Of a stretch of DNA of 29,503 bases, positions 22,813-29,503 are shown piece by piece. Location of the stretch: contig CANJDA010000010.1 of NCBI GenBank assembly GCA_947472705.1, forward strand, positions 1 through 29,503, read 5' to 3'. The DNA is from Flavobacteriaceae bacterium (lineage in GTDB: Bacteria; Bacteroidota; Bacteroidia; Flavobacteriales; Flavobacteriaceae). Both the position numbers and the translations under genes were made by a program. Positions within the stretch are counted from its first letter, which is position 1; the number at the start of each line of letters is the position of its first letter. The notes below the pieces were generated by a model, which was not told the DNA's origin, did not search any database, and saw only the letters and a list, made by a program, of their open reading frames with translations.

Positions 22813-25449
22813 TTATTTCACAAAATCAATCGCTTTTTCTAAAGCTTCTTGAATACCCACTGCATTCTTTCCACCAGCAGTGGCAAAGAACGGTTGTCCG
22901 CCGCCGCCGCCTTGAATGTATTTCCCTAATTCGCGAACTACTGTTCCAGCATTGAGGTTTTTATCGGCAACCAATTCTTTTGAAATGTAACACGTTAGCA
23001 TTGGTTTATCATCTTCGGCTGTAGCCAATACTAAAAACAGATTGGTTCCTAAAGTGCCTAATTCATAAGCCAAATCTTTAGCACCTTCCGCATTCAAATC
23101 AACTTGTGCCGCCAAGAATTTTACACCATTAATTTCTTGTAGTTGAGAAGCCAATTCGCCTTTCAATACTTTGGCTTTTTCTTTTAATAGTTGCTCAATT
23201 TGTTTTTTTAGCTTGGCATTATCTTCTTGTAATGAAACTACCGCTTTGATAGTATCCTGTGGGTTTTTCAACGTTTCTTTGATTGTGGCCAAAGCATTTT
23301 CTTGTTGGGTAAAGAAGTCTTTCACAGCATCACCAGTTATGGCTTCAATACGACGGATACCAGCAGCTACAGCACCTTCAGAAATGATTTTGAAATGCCA
23401 TATTTCTGAAGTATTCTTCACATGAATGCCACCACATAATTCTTTACTGTCGCCAAATTCAATCATACGCACCGTATCGCCATATTTTTCTCCAAACAAA
23501 GCCATGGCTCCTTTGGCTAAGGCTTCTTGAATGGGAATGTTTCTGTATTCCATCAATTGCAATTGTGCTTCTATTTGTTGGTTTACACTTGCTTCTACTT
23601 GACGTAGTTCTTCATCAGTAACTTTACTGAAATGCGAAAAGTCGAAACGTAAATAGTTTGGATTTACCAAAGACCCTTTTTGTTCTACATGAGTTCCTAA
23701 AATGTTTCGTAAGGCCAAATGCATCAAATGCGTAGCCGAGTGGTTTTTGGAAGTGGAAGTTCTTAAATCGGTATTCACTTTCGCTACGAAAGCAGCGTTT
23801 ATATTTTCTGGTAATTGCTTCGCAAAATGTAAAATGAGATTGTTTTCTTTTTTGGTGTCGATGATGTCAATGATTTCATTGGCAGAAACTAAGGTTCCTT
23901 TGTCACCAACTTGTCCTCCACCTTCTGGATAGAACGGAGTATTATTTAAAACGATTTGATACAAAACACCATCTTTCTTGCTGTCTATTTTTCGGATACG
24001 GGTAATTTTTACTTCATTCTCCGTTTGGTCATAACCCACGAAAGTCTCAACATTTCCTGGAATTAGAACTGACCAATCCTCAGTCGAAACTTCAGAAGCG
24101 GCACGTGAACGATTCTTTTGTTCTTGCATAGCCGCATCAAATTCGCTTTCGTTAAACGACATTCCTTTTTCTTTCAGAATCAAAGCAGTCAAATCTTTTG
24201 GAAAACCAAAAGTATCGTATAATTCGAAAGCTTTAGCGCCTGGAACTTCATTGCCTTTGGTGTCTGAAATCACATTTTCTAACAATTGTAAGCCTTGATC
24301 TAAAGTTCTTAAAAAAGAAGCCTCTTCTTCACGGATTACGTTGGTAACCAATTGCTGTTGTGATTTGATTTCTGGGAAAAATTCGCCCATTTGGTTGGCC
24401 AACACTTCCACCAATTTATTGATGAAAGGTTCTTTAGTATTTAAAAACGTAAAACCATAACGAATAGCTCTACGCAAGATTCTTCGGATTACGTAACCAG
24501 CTCCACCGTTTGATGGCAACTGTCCATCGGCAATAGCAAAGGCTACCGCACGAACGTGGTCAACGATAACGCGAATCGCGATGTTGGTTTTGTTTTGTTC
24601 TTCTGAAATGTTTTTTACTTCGTTGGAAGTGTATTTTAAACCTGTAATTAGTTCTATTTTGGTTATCAATGGTGTGAAGACATCAGTATCATAGTTGGAC
24701 GTCACATTTTGTATGGCCATACACAAACGCTCGAATCCCATTCCTGTATCAACGTGTTGTTCTGGTAGTTTTTCTAAAGAGCCATCGGCTTTACGGTTGA
24801 ACTCCATGAAAACGTTGTTCCAAATTTCCACTACTTGTGGGTGGTCAGCATTCACTAGACTTCTACCTGAAACAGCAGCTCTTTCAGCATCGGTTCTTAA
24901 ATCGATATGGATTTCAGAACAGGGTCCACAGGGCCCTTGGTCTCCCATTTCCCAGAAGTTGTCTTTTTTATTTCCTAGTATGATTCGGTCTTCGGGAACA
25001 TATTGTTTCCAAATGTCCCAAGCTTCTTGATCAAAAGGAACGTTTTCAGCTGGATTTCCTTCAAAAACAGATACGTATAAACGGTTTTTATCTAATTTAA
25101 GTACTTCTGTCAAAAATTCCCATGCCCAAGCCAAAGCGTCTTTTTTGAAATAATCACCAAATGACCAATTACCCAACATTTCAAACATAGTGTGATGATA
25201 GGTATCAAAACCTACATCTTCTAAATCATTGTGTTTTCCTGAAACACGAAGACATTTTTGAGTATCGGCAATTCGTTGGCTTTTTGGAGTTCCGTTTCCT
25301 AAAAAGTATTCTTTGAACTGTGCCATACCTGAGTTGTTAAACATCAAGGTTGGATCATCTTTTAAAACGATGGGTGCCGAAGGTACAATTAAATGCCCTT
25401 TGCTTTCAAAGAATTGTAAATATGCTTTTCGAATGTCTTGTGATTTCAT
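22813..25449 (-). CDS. alaS: Alanyl-tRNA synthetase
   Basis: AlaRS charges tRNA-Ala in translation and edits mischarged Ser and Gly. The class II catalytic domain opens the protein: IRKAYLQFFESKGHLIVPSAP, MFNNSGMAQFKEYFLG, FEMLGNWSFGDYF, CGPCSEIHIDLR and HVDTGMGFERL. The helical tRNA-binding region contains GGAGYVIRRILRRAIRYG. The editing domain has the zinc motifs NHSATHLMHLALR (around residue 570) and CGGIHVKNT (around 670). The C-terminal end contains YIQGGGGGQPFFATAGGK. Length is 878 aa, as expected, with no disruption. It is transcribed away from the M23 peptidase gene; the 223-bp gap holds a repeat element and the promoter of the peptidase gene. Confidence 0.98.
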   Translation of the reverse strand: MKSQDIRKAYLQFFESKGHLIVPSAPIVLKDDPTLMFNNSGMAQFKEYFLGNGTPKSQRIADTQKCLRVSGKHNDLEDVGFDTYHHTMFEMLGNWSFGDYFKKDALAWAWEFLTEVLKLDKNRLYVSVFEGNPAENVPFDQEAWDIWKQYVPEDRIILGNKKDNFWEMGDQGPCGPCSEIHIDLRTDAERAAVSGRSLVNADHPQVVEIWNNVFMEFNRKADGSLEKLPEQHVDTGMGFERLCMAIQNVTSNYDTDVFTPLITKIELITGLKYTSNEVKNISEEQNKTNIAIRVIVDHVRAVAFAIADGQLPSNGGAGYVIRRILRRAIRYGFTFLNTKEPFINKLVEVLANQMGEFFPEIKSQQQLVTNVIREEEASFLRTLDQGLQLLENVISDTKGNEVPGAKAFELYDTFGFPKDLTALILKEKGMSFNESEFDAAMQEQKNRSRAASEVSTEDWSVLIPGNVETFVGYDQTENEVKITRIRKIDSKKDGVLYQIVLNNTPFYPEGGGQVGDKGTLVSANEIIDIIDTKKENNLILHFAKQLPENINAAFVAKVNTDLRTSTSKNHSATHLMHLALRNILGTHVEQKGSLVNPNYLRFDFSHFSKVTDEELRQVEASVNQQIEAQLQLMEYRNIPIQEALAKGAMALFGEKYGDTVRMIEFGDSKELCGGIHVKNTSEIWHFKIISEGAVAAGIRRIEAITGDAVKDFFTQQENALATIKETLKNPQDTIKAVVSLQEDNAKLKKQIEQLLKEKAKVLKGELASQLQEINGVKFLAAQVDLNAEGAKDLAYELGTLGTNLFLVLATAEDDKPMLTCYISKELVADKNLNAGTVVRELGKYIQGGGGGQPFFATAGGKNAVGIQEALEKAIDFVK

Positions 25450-25478
25450 TAATTCTGTTTGTTATTATGGATTGTTTT

Positions 25479-25560
25479 TAGCCCTGATGGGAGCAACTAC
25501 CTTGTAGTGCGGACAGCAGGAAAATGGTTTACTGAAACAGCCCCAACCTTTCGCTTCTTC
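25479..25560 (+). repeat. Intergenic repeat family, copy 3 of 3
   Basis: It begins TAGCCCTGATGGGAGCAAC, then ACCTTGTAGTGCGGACAGC, AGGAAAATGG, CTGAAACAGCCCC and ends TTCGCTTCTTC. The block order matches the copy at 14952-15033, with changes concentrated between blocks. It lies in the divergent gap between alaS and the M23 peptidase gene. Confidence 0.8.
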
Positions 25561-25612
25561 AAAAGAAATTGAAAGAATCTGAAACAAGTTCAGATTAAAT
25601 TGAAACATTTGT

Positions 25613-25620
25613 TAAATTTG
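25613..25620 (+). promoter_or_regulatory. Candidate -7 box for the M23 peptidase gene
   Basis: TAAATTTG fits TAnnTTTG. The predicted start is about 25627, leaving a leader of about 45 nt. The -33 region is weak. Confidence 0.55.
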
Positions 25621-25672
25621 TTCGTATAACCATTGTTTTTAAAACCTGCACAAAAATAGTATAAAATAAAAA

Positions 25673-26653
25673 ATGGCGAAGAAAGTAAAGTATTATTTCG
25701 ATACCGAAAGTTTGGCTTACCGGAAAATTAAACCAAAATTATCTAAAAAATTGGGTTATGCCGGATTATTTATACTAGCTTCTTCCTTATTTGGATTTTT
25801 GTGTTTTGTGGTTTTACTGAATTCTTCTTTTTTAGAAACTCCGAAAGATCGTTTGCAAGCAAGAGAAATTGAAACAATGAAATTGAAATACACCATTTTG
25901 AATAAAAAGATGGATCAAATTGATGAAGTTTTGGCCGATGTATCCGATAGAGATAATAATATTTACCGAGCTTATTTTAATACGTCTCCTATTCCGGTAG
26001 AGCAGCGAAAAGCTGGGTTTGGTGGAGTGAATCGCTATAAAGAATTGGAAGGATTTAATAATTCAGATTTGGTGATTAACACTTCAAAACGAGTAGACGT
26101 GATTTCGAAAGAGTTGGCGATCCAATCGAAATCATTGGATGAAATTTTGAAATTAGCGAAAGAAAAAAACAAATTATTGGCAGCGATTCCGGCAATTCAA
26201 CCAGTGAAAAACGAACAGCTAAAACGTATTGCTTCTGGATTTGGTTACCGTAGCGATCCATTTACAAAGGTTCGAAAAATGCATGAAGGCATGGATTTTA
26301 CAGCATCAACAGGCACCCCAATTTTTGCTACTGGCGATGGTGTAGTGAAGAATGCTGATAATTCTAAATCGGGCTTTGGAAATCATATCGAAATAAGTCA
26401 CGGCTATGGTTATCTCACCTTATATGGTCATTTAAGTAAATACAAATGCCGCGCTGGACAACTTGTAAAACGTGGAGATGTTATAGGTTATGTAGGCAGC
26501 ACTGGAAGAAGTGAAGCACCACATTTACACTATGAAGTGCACAAAGACGGAAAGGTTGTAAACCCATTGAATTTTTATTATGGAAATATTTCTGCAGCAG
26601 AATATACCGCCATTTCAAAAGTAGCCAATCAAGAAAATCAATCTTTGGATTAA
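25673..26653 (+). CDS. M23-family peptidoglycan endopeptidase, membrane-anchored
   Basis: This is a zinc metallopeptidase that probably cuts peptide cross-links of peptidoglycan in the periplasm. After a short basic cytoplasmic end comes one membrane segment (about 28-51, LGYAGLFILASSLFGFLCFVVLL) and a helical, likely coiled-coil region (about 60-175). The M23 domain (about 185-315) has SGFGYRSDPF, His204 and Asp208 (HEGMDFTA), GFGNHIEISHGYGYLTLYGHL and His284/His286 (APHLHYEV), so the zinc-binding set HxxxD...HxH is complete and the enzyme should be active. Length is 326 aa. It is followed by a MerR gene 28 bp downstream, an arrangement suggesting one transcript. Confidence 0.93.
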   Translation: MAKKVKYYFDTESLAYRKIKPKLSKKLGYAGLFILASSLFGFLCFVVLLNSSFLETPKDRLQAREIETMKLKYTILNKKMDQIDEVLADVSDRDNNIYRAYFNTSPIPVEQRKAGFGGVNRYKELEGFNNSDLVINTSKRVDVISKELAIQSKSLDEILKLAKEKNKLLAAIPAIQPVKNEQLKRIASGFGYRSDPFTKVRKMHEGMDFTASTGTPIFATGDGVVKNADNSKSGFGNHIEISHGYGYLTLYGHLSKYKCRAGQLVKRGDVIGYVGSTGRSEAPHLHYEVHKDGKVVNPLNFYYGNISAAEYTAISKVANQENQSLD

Positions 26654-26681
26654 AGATTTTATAATTTAGAAAAAAGACAGT

Positions 26682-27014
26682 ATGCAAATAGAATTAAAAG
26701 AAGGCAAAAGATATTACAGCATTGGCGAAGTGTCCAAAGCTTTTAATGTGAATACGTCACTTATTCGTTTTTGGGACAAAGAGTTTGAAATCTTAAAACC
26801 CAAAAAAAATGCTAAGGGTAATAGATTATTTACTCCAGAGGATGTTAAAAATCTACAACTTATTTATCATTTAGTAAAAGAGCGAGGATTTACTTTAGAA
26901 GGGGCTAAAACCCATTTAAAAGAAGGTCAAAAGAAAACCTTAGACAAGTTTGAAATCATCAGCAAACTGGAAGGGGTTAAAATGCAATTATTAAACATCA
27001 AAAATCAACTTTAA
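26682..27014 (+). CDS. Small MerR-family transcriptional regulator
   Basis: This is a 110-aa protein with a winged helix-turn-helix of the MerR type: YYSIGEVSKAFNVNTSLIRFWDKEFEIL, then the wing KPKKNAKGNRLFTPEDVKNLQLIYHLVKERGFTLEGAKTHL. A short helix (KKTLDKFEIISKLEGVKMQLLNI) follows, suited to dimer formation. There is no ligand domain and no metal-binding cysteine. The short form is common in Bacteroidota, so I do not regard it as truncated. It follows the M23 peptidase gene closely and may act on envelope genes; the target is unknown. Confidence 0.9.
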   Translation: MQIELKEGKRYYSIGEVSKAFNVNTSLIRFWDKEFEILKPKKNAKGNRLFTPEDVKNLQLIYHLVKERGFTLEGAKTHLKEGQKKTLDKFEIISKLEGVKMQLLNIKNQL

Positions 27015-27073
27015 CTAGAGTTGTAACATTCAGAAAAATTTAAAACAAATAATAAACACTAAATAAAAAAAAC

Positions 27074-27667
27074 ATGAACTTTAAAAAATTTTTACCTTGG
27101 ATTATTGCCGTAGTTGTGATTTTTGGAATTTACAGTTGGGCAAGTGGAATTTATAACAATGCTGTTACACTTGAACAAGATGTAAAAGAAAGTTGGGGAA
27201 ATGTTCAAACCTCATATCAGCGAAGAAATGATTTGATCCCAAATTTAGTAGAAACCGTAAAAGGAGCTGCTAATTTTGAAAAAAGTACACTTACTGCTGT
27301 AATTGAAGCCCGTGCCAAAGCAACTGCTATAACTATTGACCCTAAAAACGTAACTCCAGAACAATTGACCGCATTTAATTCAGCACAATCAGGGGTATCA
27401 TCATCGCTATCCAAATTATTAGTATCTGTGGAACGTTATCCTGAACTTAAAGCCAATCAAAACTTTTTGAAATTACAAGACGAATTGGCCAGTACAGAAA
27501 ATCAGATTCTAACCGCCAGAACGCGTTTTAATGAATCTGTTAAACCTTATAACAATAACATAAATACTTTCCCAAGAAATATTCTAGCTGGAATGTATGG
27601 CCTTAAAGAAAAACCATATTTTGAAGCTGCTACTGGTGCTGACAAAGCGGTTAAAGTAAAATTCTAA
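27074..27667 (+). CDS. lemA: LemA-family membrane protein
   Basis: LemA proteins have one N-terminal membrane helix (here about 8-27) and a helical domain facing out of the cytoplasm. The function is unclear. Family markers are the stretch NNAVTLEQDVKESWGNVQTSYQRRNDLIPNLVETVKG and the C-terminal segment FNESVKPYNNNINTFPRNILAGMYGLKEKPYFEA. Length of 197 aa is typical. The gene is followed at once by two TPM-domain genes; LemA with a Gly-rich TPM protein is a recurrent bacterial pair. The 59-bp gap upstream has no clear promoter box. Confidence 0.94.
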   Translation: MNFKKFLPWIIAVVVIFGIYSWASGIYNNAVTLEQDVKESWGNVQTSYQRRNDLIPNLVETVKGAANFEKSTLTAVIEARAKATAITIDPKNVTPEQLTAFNSAQSGVSSSLSKLLVSVERYPELKANQNFLKLQDELASTENQILTARTRFNESVKPYNNNINTFPRNILAGMYGLKEKPYFEAATGADKAVKVKF

Positions 27668-27676
27668 TTGAAAAAG

Positions 27677-28114
27677 ATGCCTAATATAAAAGCATTTTTA
27701 ACACCAGAAGAAGAACAAGAAATTGTTTTAGCCATTGGTCAAGCCGAAAAAAATACTTCGGGCGAAATTAGAGTACATATAGAAAAAGAAACGTCCATGG
27801 CTCCTATTGACAGAGCTGTGGAGGTTTTTCATCAACTCCAAATGGAGCAAACCCAGGAACGAAATGGTGTTTTAATTTATCTTGCTGTGGCGAGCAAACA
27901 ATTTGCCATTTGTGGTGACGAAGGTATTGACAAGAAAGTCGCTGATGATTTTTGGGATACTACCAAAGACATCATGCTTGCACATTTTAAAAACGGAAAT
28001 TTTAAGCAGGGTTTAATTGACGGCATCTTAAAAGCTGGTGAACAATTGAAAACTCATTTTCCACACCAAGAAAACGACATCAATGAACTTTCAAACGAAA
28101 TATCAAAAGGATAA
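27677..28114 (+). CDS. TPM-domain protein without signal peptide
   Basis: This 145-aa protein has the TPM (TLP18.3/Psb32/MOLO-1) fold: FLTPEEEQEIVLAIGQAEKNTSGEIRVHIEK, then RNGVLIYLAVASKQFAICGDEGIDKKV and FKQGLIDGILKAGEQL. The frame could open with TTG at 27668 directly after the lemA stop, but the ATG at 27677 is the better start. There is no signal peptide or membrane helix, unlike the next gene, so it is probably cytoplasmic. The last base of its stop codon is the first base of the next start (TAATG), indicating coupling. The biochemical role is not established; phosphatase activity has been claimed for plant relatives only. Confidence 0.88.
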   Translation: MPNIKAFLTPEEEQEIVLAIGQAEKNTSGEIRVHIEKETSMAPIDRAVEVFHQLQMEQTQERNGVLIYLAVASKQFAICGDEGIDKKVADDFWDTTKDIMLAHFKNGNFKQGLIDGILKAGEQLKTHFPHQENDINELSNEISKG

Positions 28115-28908
28115 TGAAACAATCTAAAACCATTACCCAATTACTAAAACTACTCGTTTGCCTTTTCATAACACAAGTAAGTTTTGCACAATTTACTATT
28201 CCAAAAAAGCCCGATTTACAGACTTCTGTCTATGATTATGCTAATTTGTTAAGTTCTCAAGAAAAAACTCAATTAGAAGAGAAACTTATTCGCTATTCGG
28301 ATTCCACTTCAACTCAAATTGTCGTAGCAACAGTCCCAACCATTAATGGAGAAGATATTGGAATTTTGACTCCAAAATGGGGGCATGAATGGGGTATTGG
28401 TCAAGCCAAAGAAGATAATGGTGTTTTTATTTTGGTGGCTGAGAAAGAACATAAAATATGGATTTCACCTGGTTATGGTTTGGAAGATAGATTAACCGCA
28501 GGAATTGGTGGAGAAATATGTAGAAACATCATCATTCCCGAATTTAAAGCAGGTAGCTATTACAATGGTTTAGATAAAGGAGCCGATGCACTTTTTGATG
28601 TTTTTAAAGGCAAATACAAAGGCGAAAGAAAACAAGCAAAGAAAGACAAAGGTTTCCCAATTATACCTATCATCATTATTTTTATTGTAATCATTATCAT
28701 AATTGCTAAAAACAGAAACAATGGTGGTGGAAGTGGTGGAAGAGGCGGTGGTTTAGATTTGGCTGACATCATACTCCTTAGTAGTCTTGGTCGTGGTGGT
28801 TTTGGCGGCGGAAGTGGATTTGGTGGAGGTTCTTCAGGCGGCGGTGGATTCGGTGGTGGATTCGGTGGCGGCGGATTCTCTGGAGGAGGTTCTGGAGGTA
28901 GCTGGTAA
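28114..28908 (+). CDS. TPM-domain membrane protein with glycine-rich tail (YgcG type)
   Basis: A signal peptide (cleavage near VSFA-Q, about residue 25) is followed by a TPM domain (about 35-165: VYDYANLLSSQEKTQLEEKL, STQIVVATVPTINGEDI, KEDNGVFILVAEKEHKIWI, GYGLEDRLT). Next come a basic linker, one membrane helix (about 181-198, an Ile-rich run) and a Gly/Ser-rich tail (about 203-264) ending GGSGGSW. This layout is typical of YgcG-like proteins encoded next to LemA. The TPM domain would sit outside the cytoplasm and the glycine tail inside. The gene overlaps the previous stop by one base. Confidence 0.92.
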   Translation: MKQSKTITQLLKLLVCLFITQVSFAQFTIPKKPDLQTSVYDYANLLSSQEKTQLEEKLIRYSDSTSTQIVVATVPTINGEDIGILTPKWGHEWGIGQAKEDNGVFILVAEKEHKIWISPGYGLEDRLTAGIGGEICRNIIIPEFKAGSYYNGLDKGADALFDVFKGKYKGERKQAKKDKGFPIIPIIIIFIVIIIIIAKNRNNGGGSGGRGGGLDLADIILLSSLGRGGFGGGSGFGGGSSGGGGFGGGFGGGGFSGGGSGGSW

Positions 28909-28933
28909 TTTTAAAGAAAAGCTGAAAATTTAT

Positions 28934-29503
28934 ATGATATCAAAAAAAGTATATATACTCTTTATAACTCTTTTCACTATAAATAGTATTTCGGCTCAAT
29001 CGAGTGATGACATTTTAAATTTACTAATTCATAAAGGAGTTATAAAACAATCCGATGCCGATTCTATAAAGGCAGATTTTGTTTCCAAACACCCAGAAAA
29101 ACCCAAAGACAAAACATTAACTATTGATTTACAATTGCGAAATCGATTTGAAATGCGCGATGGTTATGCTAGTATTCCTAGTGAAAACTCGGTTGCCAGT
29201 GTGTTTGTCAATCAACGTACTAGGTTGACTTTAAATTATCAGCACAATAATTTATTTAATTCAGTTGTATCTTTTCAAGATGTGAGAGTTTGGGGTATGC
29301 ACGATCCAAAAGGTTTGGATGGAACCTTACAGTTATTTGAAGGTTATGTAGAACCATTTATCACTCCAGCTTTTTCGGTTAGAATTGGACGCCAAAGAAT
29401 CATGTTTGACAATCAAAGATTGTTTGCCGAAAATGATTGGCGTGTTAATGGCAATGCACATGATGCTATAAATTTTAGATTCTACAAAAACAACTTAAAT
29501 ATT
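28934..29503 (+). CDS. Outer-membrane beta-barrel protein, alginate-export family (5' part, cut by window end)
   Basis: The frame is open from the ATG at 28934 to the last base (190 codons) with no stop, so the gene continues outside the window. The N-terminus has a signal peptide (KKVYILFITLFTINSISAQ). A short helical stretch follows (DDILNLLIHKGVIKQSDADSI), then amphipathic strands: LTIDLQLRNRFEMRDGY, VFVNQRTRLTLNYQ, NSVVSFQDVRVWG, GYVEPFITPAFSVRIGRQRI and FDNQRLFAENDWR. The pattern of RxRFE, QRTRL, FQDVRVWG and GRQ...DNQRLF is what I recall for the alginate-export porin family in Bacteroidota. The substrate is unknown. It starts 25 bp after the TPM gene and may share its transcript. Confidence 0.82.
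   Translation, partial: MISKKVYILFITLFTINSISAQSSDDILNLLIHKGVIKQSDADSIKADFVSKHPEKPKDKTLTIDLQLRNRFEMRDGYASIPSENSVASVFVNQRTRLTLNYQHNNLFNSVVSFQDVRVWGMHDPKGLDGTLQLFEGYVEPFITPAFSVRIGRQRIMFDNQRLFAENDWRVNGNAHDAINFRFYKNNLNI

Noticed and set aside
26682..27014. MerR gene considered truncated because it lacks a ligand domain.
   Set aside because: Short MerR proteins of about 110 aa are common in Bacteroidota, and start, stop and spacing look normal.
27668..27676. TTG start for the first TPM protein.
   Set aside because: An ATG follows three codons later, and the TTG directly abuts the lemA stop; the ATG is the simpler choice.

Overview
The window looks like chromosomal DNA of a Flavobacterium-like member of the Bacteroidota. 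The evidence is the low G+C content, a protein with a C-terminal type IX secretion sorting domain, a DUF5522 mini-protein, a fused alpha/beta E1 dehydrogenase, and TAnnTTTG-type -7 promoter boxes. Coding density is high and nearly every frame is intact. I see no insertion sequence, integrase, CRISPR array, tRNA or rRNA.

Layout. (1) 51-1863, minus: a secreted protein with a T9SS sorting domain and its terminator. (2) 2127-4981, plus: DUF5522 mini-protein, a long urocanate hydratase (hutU), a DUF4136 lipoprotein and a terminator. (3) 4982-5211: a convergent intergenic zone with AT-rich palindromes and a second terminator. (4) 5212-21093, minus: a run of genes of about 16 kb. In transcription order these are paaE, A, B, C, D (phenylacetyl-CoA epoxidase), paaG, paaH, paaI, paaJ, paaZ, an enoyl-CoA hydratase-like gene and paaY, then a lipoyl E2 acyltransferase, a branched-chain-type aminotransferase and a fused E1 2-oxo acid dehydrogenase. 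(5) 21112-21801: a perfect 20-bp palindrome beside the paaE promoter, then a TetR-family gene, presumably its repressor. (6) 21876-25449, minus: a GSCFA protein and alaS. (7) 25613-29503, plus: M23 peptidase, small MerR regulator, LemA, two TPM proteins and the start of an alginate-export-type outer-membrane protein cut by the window edge.

How the genes fit together. The paa genes encode aerobic phenylacetyl-CoA breakdown: epoxidation (PaaABCE with PaaD), isomerisation to the oxepin (PaaG), ring opening and aldehyde oxidation (PaaZ), then beta-oxidation-like steps (hydratase, PaaH, PaaJ). PaaI and PaaY are thioesterases that rescue dead-end CoA esters. The phenylacetate-CoA ligase (PaaK) that normally starts the pathway is absent here. 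An aminotransferase and most of a 2-oxo acid dehydrogenase complex sit in the same run instead. My main hypothesis is that the operon can feed phenylalanine, via phenylpyruvate, straight to phenylacetyl-CoA. Branched-chain amino acid catabolism with co-located genes is the conservative alternative.

Other points to note are a PaaZ with a roughly 150-residue C-terminal extension resembling DUF1569/DinB, a hydratase lacking one of the two crotonase glutamates, a three-copy intergenic repeat of about 80 bp with two copies inside the paa run, and several structured intergenic RNAs. I found no clear new multi-gene system such as a defence island. The novelty is in pathway wiring, a domain fusion and repeats.
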